DNA of 64,000 nucleotides from Callorhinus ursinus (taxonomy: Eukaryota > Chordata > Mammalia > Carnivora > Otariidae), in contig NW_020312785.1 in assembly GCF_003265705.1 (NCBI RefSeq), positions 23,490,587-23,554,586 of the forward strand, given 5' to 3'. Positions within the stretch are counted from its first letter, which is position 1, and every line of letters begins with the position of its first letter. Both the position numbers and the translations under genes were made by a program. Below are positions 57,052 to 64,000 of this stretch, one piece after another. The notes beneath the pieces are model-generated. The model made no database searches, had not been told where the DNA came from, and saw nothing but the letters and a program-made list of their open reading frames with translations.

Positions 57052-59439
57052 ATGTGCATGTTTACACTTGACATCAGCATGTGTTCTTTGCAAGTAAAGT
57101 GTAGTTAAGTAAATATTTTATATTAGTTCCTACACAGAGGAATGGTTCTTCTTTCCTCATATAAACATAAACTTACTATCATGGCATGTTTATAATTTAA
57201 ACAGAATATTTATAAGCTTCCCTAAAAAAGATGAGGAACTCTGACATGATCTTTTATAAGCATGATGCATGGGGCAATACGGTGGCATAATATGTCTAGG
57301 TGAGAGAAGAGTGACACCATGAACGTTCAAAGGCAAAGAAATATGAAATGAGGGACTCCTGAGCAAATTACACGTTATCCACTCAAGGAAACAAATTGCC
57401 ATTATTTTAACCAGTTTTACCCATATTGAGTTCAACTGCTCTTGAAATTTTCCCATACAAGATGATGCTCTTAAAGGTGACTTAAATAGGAGCCTGTTTC
57501 TACTGCGATCAGCCTTTAAAGCATTCATGATCACCTAGATTTGTAAGATTTAAGAAGGGAAAACCCGTGCCATCTGTTAGTAATTTTGTTAATGCACACC
57601 AGATTATTTTACAAGTGTACTATTTATCATATTATCAAATTCTTTGGGTTTAAGGAGATAAAAATTGAAGTGGTCAGATGTTACCAAGAGAATATTAGTG
57701 CTCTTAAAGCACCTATCCTTTGAACAAAAGAAATGCAAAATCAGCATTAGTTTAGACATCGGCCCCAGCATAAGATTTGGGATTCTTCTTTGAGAGAGTA
57801 TCCTTATATAAAAGTGATAATAGTAAAAGATTGAGAAGTAGATAGAGTCAGTCTTAGCCAGTTACAAATAATGAAAAAGAAATCCCAACCTATTTAAAGG
57901 GGGGATTAAGGCTTAAAATAATTTCTTTGATTTCTGCATCTTGGACCATGTTAAAACATGGAAAGAATGCCTTGTACAATCAAGTGCACTTTTCAATCTA
58001 CTCCTTTGCTTTTAAGATTACAATTCATTCTGCCTATGGTAAACAGAAAACAAATGAAGTCTGGGTCGTCCTGAGCAAACACAAAAATTACAAGCATTTA
58101 GAAAAGTCAGCTTTTTTTTTAAAAAAACAGAGAATTGACCAAAATATATTTTGCTATCATTTAAATGTTTTCCAAATCACAGGTAAGATTTATAAGCAAT
58201 GCTTTAAGATAAATTTTTTTAAACTGTATCTTTTGAGAAGCAATTCATCTGTGATTAATAGAACATCAAAAATAAAATAAACTGGTTAGAGCATCATCCT
58301 TGAAGCCACAAAAGATATACCTTTAATTTGGCAAACTACTTTAACCCATAATTAAACAAAGTGCTCCCAAACAGTAGTAAAATTTCACTAGTCCTTGGCT
58401 ATCTGGAGAAATGTACCGGCCTGATCAAATATATCAAAGTCTTGGAAAATGAAGAAACGCAGCTGCTTGAGTGAGCATGTATTATAAGGGGAGAAAAAAG
58501 GCAGGTGGGAGTTGGGGAGGAACATTTGTAAGTCTGCTTTCTCTATCAGTATCCCCAGCTAATCTGAAATTCTTATTACAGGCTTTGTCATCTGACCACG
58601 TGTGTTCATTTCATAGAATTATAATACTTCTGGTTAGGATACTGTATTGATAATTACTTTGAATTATGAGGTACAACTTTTCTTTAGCTGATTACTCAAA
58701 TGTCTGAGCCACTACTTTCTGGAAGGTCTACTCTGACTTCTGATCATGGATGCTAACCAGCAGTGTACATCCACATCAGGTTTCAGCCCAGTGAATTTCA
58801 GGAATTGACCGATTTCCATATGGAAGGTGGCTTGGGCAGATCCGCTAGGTACTCCCTATGTCTTCTAATGTTGTTTTGGCTGAAACCAGCATTTGAGTGG
58901 GAGTAGATTTTAGAAAAATATTCAAAACTGTTTTTAAGGAAAACTGTTTGGAAAAAAAAATCAGAAAGCCAGAATCATCTCAAAAGATTTAAAAGAGTCC
59001 TGACAAATAGCATGAAACACAAAACAGGATAAAACATCAACATTGTACAAGAACAAAACTGTTCAAGATTATTTTGATTTTTCACATATGTTAGGACTTG
59101 TACTCATAGGGACGTTCATTACATTACTTAGAGGAAACCTGAAAACTTTATAGTGTATTATTTCCTGTTTCCTGAACCAAAGACTATTTGTTGAAATAGA
59201 AAATACATTATCTGGCAGTCTTTAGTCTCTGCTACAGTACCTCTGCTTCCAAACCTACTTGCACCCTCTCTGTGATACTTGAATGAGTTTACATATACGT
59301 ATGAGAACTTTATTAGGAATTACAACAAGGTGTCTCAAGGGACCTAGACAAAAATGGGCAAATGGACTCTAAATTGTAGAGCCCCTTAAAGGTAGATGCC
59401 ATAGAGAAGGCGAGTCGTATATTTGATATACACTTAAAA

Positions 59440-59518
59440 ATTGATCACATCAAAAACTAATGATGTATTGTATGGTGACTAACATAACATAATAAAATTA
59501 AAAATAAAATATTGATCA
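59440..59518 (+). mobile_element. Minimal, 5'-truncated L1 3' end
   Basis: About 60 nt reading aaaactaatgatgtattgta and ggtgactaacataacataat, then an A-rich tail, is the carnivore L1 3' terminus as I recall it. It is flanked by attgatca at 59440-59447 and 59511-59518. Confidence 0.75.
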
Positions 59519-59859
59519 AAACAAGGTATAGCACAGTTTAATCCATTTTGTTTTGTTTTGTCCATTGAATATCTAATTCAAAAGAGTTCTTTTTCATTCT
59601 GAGGTTAAAAATCACTGGTCTCTTACCTTTCCAAGTTATAAATACCAATGCAGAATGAACGTTAACTGAAAATAAAGACAGAAACACTGAAAATAACACC
59701 TTCCAATTGAGGCTATCATTGATAGTGCTCAAAACACTTTCATTGCTCTGGTTTGATTCTCATAATAATCCTAATAAATAATCGGGGAAGATATTATTAT
59801 CTTAATAGTGTCAGTAATTAAAGGACTTGGCCATGGTCTAGTTGTTAGTGCAGCTTCGA

Positions 59860-60003
59860 AAAGGAGCTTTCAGGGGACACCTGGCTGGCTCTGTTGTAGA
59901 GCATGCAACTCTTAATCTCAGGGTCGTGAGTTCAAGTCCCACATTGGGTGTGGAGACTACTTAAAATAAAATTAAACAAAAAAATTAAAAAAAGGAACTT
60001 CAG
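59860..60003 (+). mobile_element. Short CAN-SINE lacking the CT-rich body
   Basis: The element body is about 59874-59990: a tRNA-like part with cgtgagttcaagtcccacat, then directly an A-rich tail. Flanks aaaggagctttcag and aaaggaacttcag are an imperfect duplication. This is an older or simpler subfamily than most copies here. Confidence 0.85.
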
Positions 60004-60464
60004 ACAGAAAAGACTTTCCCAAGATGGCCATAGGTTAGGCTTAACTTACTATTTAAATTGTTGCAAATTTTCGTTTTTTGAATGAGATTCAGAGGCAACC
60101 ACAATCACTCAAGATGAACTTGGATACATTCTTAATAACATATTTGATAAAGCCAAAACATGTTCAGAATTATTAATCAAACTGACACAAGGCCATGCTT
60201 GTGCCCAGTGGGTAACTAAGCTGAGGGTATATTGAAAAATATTACTTTCTATACTTACCAAGATAGGAAATATTGAATTTGAGACACAAAACAAGTGACA
60301 AAATTACATGAAATGAATCCAGTAAAACACTTTACCTGTGGATTTTGTGTTAGGACTTGTCTTAGTCAAACATAAGTGTTATTATTTTAGAAGAGTTGAT
60401 CAGGTCTAGTCTGTCATGGGAAAAATGAGAACAGGAAGAAATCTGGTGTTGAGATGTCTGGCTC

Positions 60465-60600
60465 TTACTCCGGACTCACAACACAGATTCATTAAGGGAC
60501 TCAGGGCAAATCACATCCCCTGGTTTCCCCTTTCTTCTTAAAAATAAAGGAGTTTGCCTATTCACAATCTCTCAAGTCAGCTCCACCTGTAAAATTCTGT
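60465..60600 (+). mobile_element. MIR-like fragment
   Basis: It reads actcagggcaaatcacatcc and ctcaagtcagctccacctgt in the usual MIR order. Confidence 0.5.
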
Positions 60601-63189
60601 GAGTATCTGTAAGTCACACTTACAGAAATATACTTACTCACAGAACTAACTTGTATAGTATCTCTTCCTTCACATACTATTAATGTAATGGAAACCATGC
60701 TTTAGAAAAAAATAAATAGTGTGGATGATACCTCCTTTCCATTTTATAGGGGAATAAGACAATAAATACAAAAAGTATGTAGGGACATAAAATCAAGTAT
60801 GTTCAAATGAGCAACCTTTGAGTTCTAGGTGTGCTAGAAAACATTATTCTGATTTACATTTCATTCACTTAATATTTTCCCAAGAAATAGATATTGAGCT
60901 CCTACCATAAGACAGACCTAGGGAATACGGGTGGCCCTCACGTATCTTATGTATATTAGAGGAGTAATTTACCAATAATTTCTAACAGATTAAAAGAAAA
61001 GTACTTAGTAAAAGGCATAGGTCAGGATAGCAGAGAGATAAATCTAGTGTGGAGGAGCAGAGTGGGGTTTTGCAGAAGACTTGTCTGTAGAAGTTGTCTT
61101 TGAGTTGGAACCTGAAAAATGAGTGAGTTAGACAAGAGGGTATAGGGGTCAAGAGGTTCCAGGCAGAGGGAAGATCATAGGCAAAGACTCTCATCATCTG
61201 TTCCTTCAAGCCCTTGGGATCCAAGGTTCTAAATGCATCTCTAACACCTATATAATGAAAAACTAAAGCAATAACCACAGGATCACAAGAATTATGTTTA
61301 TAATTATACTGTCATCTAAACTAATTCGAACGCTAGAACTGAGGATGCCTTCATTTATTACAATTCTTTCATAAGAGTACCGAGATTTCACAAGTGGGTC
61401 TGAAACACTTGGCTTTCTTTTCTCTAGTTTCAGTGTCCAAACATGAGTAAATGTATTACTATTTAAATAGAGTTACAAGTTTCGGGGAAGATTCAGGATG
61501 TTCCTTGGGAAGATAAAAACCAGCCTTGCTCAACCGGCATACCTCATCTGAATCACGGCATTTCTCAATTCCCCTGAGAATTATACAGAACTAGATGCAC
61601 AGAAGAAAAGTCGACTTGTTACACATAGTGAATGCCTTAGGGCACTGGGGGCTTAAATTCTCTTGTGGAATCCCCTGTTGATCACTGCATTTCACAAAAA
61701 AGATGTACAGAGGACTCGAATTTGTTTCTTAATATCAGTGTTCGTCTAAATTCTTTACTCATAATCCTCACCTAAACTGAATACTCTTGGTGACTCTGTA
61801 GAAAATGGAATTTCCTCAGAGTGTTGAATCAGATGGACATAGAAATTTAGATGAGACATAAATGCTAGATCTCTTTTCATATATATCTATATTTTTTGTT
61901 TGTTTATTCAGAAAGTTAAAGCTGCTATGGTCCAGACAGTTCCTGATTTTCCTTTTCTGTGGAGTTTTTGATAACTAAATATCTCCAGCGTTCAGGTAGG
62001 TATACCAACAACAGTGATAACCAGAACGTTTGTTACTAATATAGAGACAGGGAGTGTGTCACCATTTACAATGACATTTGACATGTATTTCCTCGCTGGA
62101 TTCCCACAACACCACCACTGAACCAACATAGGTATTATTAGACAATTCATGTCACAGGTGGAAGCAATGACATATATAGAGATCAAATGTTTGTAAGATC
62201 ATGCATTTAATACATGATGAAACCCGAAATTATAATATGGTCTTATAACACCGAAGACCATGTTTTATTCTACTAATCCACTGTGTTTCAATTATTACAC
62301 GTGAAAATTAAGAGAGTAGGAGAGTACATAAATTTACTTTTGAACTCGTTTCTTCCTTCTTCAGTACCAGAGTTCATATTATAGATTTATACTGATGTAA
62401 CTCAGATTTAAACCATGAATAACCTATTTATGTTTAAAAAAAATAAAATATGTAATATGCATGACTCTCTATGTAAGATGGACAGGAAAAAGAAATCTAG
62501 TTGACTCTACCAGTTTCCTCTGATCTCCACACAATAGAACTACGTATTTATTTTGCAGGAACACAAATTTAACTTCTCAGGGAAAGGGGGCTCAATGACA
62601 TCAGCTGCATTAAGTCTGCTGATTTCCTCTAGGGGAGGAGAGGGGAAAAGGAAACAAGCAGACATGGAACAATAAAAGAAATCGGAAGACCAGAGGAAAG
62701 CACTAATCGGAGGAAGGGAGGAGGGAGCAGATGGCTTAGGAAGGAGACATGTGGGAATTGGGGGGAAAGGAAGTAATTGGCAAGGAGAGGCTGAATGCCA
62801 AATTCGTGAAGGATCTGGAGGACACTGGGGATTTGGATGGGATGTGAGTCAGCTGCTTTTCACCAAAATATCACACCAACGAGGGAAATCAAAGAAACCT
62901 ACCAAGACACACAGGAAGCAGAAAAGGACTAGAAAAAGAACTGATGACATACTACGTTCTAATAACTGTACCTCTCCGGCGTGGGATTGGGAAGGGCTAA
63001 ATAATTTTTTCGATGTATAACTGACTTTTTCTCCTAACTTCATTCATGATTTTCAAATCCTTAACTGGCTTATGAAAGAAATGACGTAGGTTAAGACCCT
63101 TCTATTTGCTTTTTAACTATTTTTTACATACCTTGTATGAATATGATTTTTCATTCATCTATAAATCAATTCCTTTAACAATCTAGGCT

Positions 63190-63300
63190 TAGGGTGACCA
63201 ATTGTCCTGCTTTCCCCAGGACTAGGGATTTTTAACGCAGATGACAGGACAGTCCCCAGCAAGCCAGCATGCCTGGCCATCCCATCTAAGTCACCTTAAG
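63190..63300. mobile_element. Possible old DNA transposon fragment
   Basis: The segment agggtgaccaattgtcctgc and the downstream gacaggacagtccccagcaa resemble the inverted ends of a short ancient DNA element. The family is not identified. Confidence 0.35.
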
Positions 63301-64000
63301 AAAAACTTATTAATACACTTGTTCATCCTGTTAAAATACATTGATGCTGTAAATTTTTTCTACATTTTTCAAAGAAGAATGAAAAAAAATCTTACTATAG
63401 TTATGTGATAAGCAGATGAAATTGACAATAAAATGGTTTCAAGTCTGACCGTGGCTTTGATGGAAACAATTTAAAATGAAACTATTTCTCCATCATCTAA
63501 ATTATTTTTTTTCAGTTAAGTAAAAAAAACCTTTTAAGCTATACAGAATATTTATAGCATGCTACTATAGCATAGAGATCAAGAAGAAAAATTAAAAATT
63601 CAAGGCACAGCTTATTGCAAAGAATAACACAAGTCATTAAAAAATGTTTATGTCACAAAGCCACACACAAAGAGAATGGAAAAAGCATGTTTTATTCATC
63701 TGTAAATTTTAGCTCAAAAGCTAAGAATTTCAAACATGAAAAGATAAATGTCTTTTAAGCTTTTCTTTTAACTAGTAAAATGAAATCATTCAAGATAAAT
63801 GACAGCCAAAGGTTATTATGAAGAAACTAACTCTGATATTTTAGAATTGAGTCCAGGTAGATCTCACAATTTACATTGTACTGTTACAGTATTAGTTTTT
63901 GTTACACTTAACTGTATCTATACAAAATTGCCAAGCCACTACATCAACAATATTTTCTTTAACTCAATTTCCTATTCATCATATAATTTCTTGTAATTGT

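Noticed and set aside
57190..57534. A 114-codon minus-strand open frame
   Set aside because: No motif, no splice context and no family resemblance. Frames of this length are expected by chance in 64 kb.
57927..58280. A 117-codon plus-strand open frame
   Set aside because: Lys/Ile/Phe-rich translation of AT-rich intron with no recognisable domain or flanking splice pattern.

Overview
The window is nuclear DNA of a placental mammal of the order Carnivora and holds the middle of one gene, ROBO1 (roundabout guidance receptor 1), on the minus strand. The carnivore assignment rests on about twenty copies of the tRNA-Lys-derived CAN-SINE family, many with target-site duplications. Their bodies lack the diagnostic forms of the dog SINEC_Cf and the felid copies. 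They look like the type found in arctoid carnivores (bears, seals, mustelids and relatives). That narrower placement is from memory of the consensus sequences and was not searched.

ROBO1 runs from high to low coordinates. Nine conventional coding exons were placed with GT/AG splice sites and consistent phase. They encode the second half of Ig2 (42711-42831), Ig3 (42220-42358 and 39475-39602), Ig4 (12145-12269 and 9396-9567), Ig5 (3932-4137 and 2324-2405), and the linker plus first fibronectin type III domain (1985-2153 and 1731-1897). They join without frameshift or stop into about 436 residues. Family members are told apart by sequence: Ig5 and FN1 match ROBO1 and not ROBO2. The 5' part (promoters, signal peptide, Ig1, first half of Ig2) and the 3' part (FN2, FN3, membrane segment, cytoplasmic CC motifs) lie outside the window.

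The most notable feature is a tenth, 9-nt exon at 16218-16226, inside the 27 kb intron between the Ig3 and Ig4 exons. It has a long pyrimidine tract, an AG acceptor and a GTAAGT donor, keeps the frame, and inserts Val-Gly-Ser in the Ig3-Ig4 linker. Nine YCAY motifs lie within 132 nt downstream of its donor, the arrangement expected for NOVA-regulated inclusion. It fits the alternatively spliced Robo1/Robo2 microexon described as e6b. It is the only exon here with a length divisible by three.

The rest is intron: SINEs, L1 fragments (7.5-8.8 kb, 14.7-15.6 kb, 24.9-26.0 kb, 44.9-45.3 kb and a tiny one at 59.4 kb), L2, MIR, MER20-like and Tigger-like DNA transposons, and microsatellites. Several insertions are nested and datable. 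From 42832 to 64000 no exon was recognised; this is part of the intron upstream of the second Ig2 exon. No second gene, RNA gene, CRISPR array or bacterial-type element was seen.
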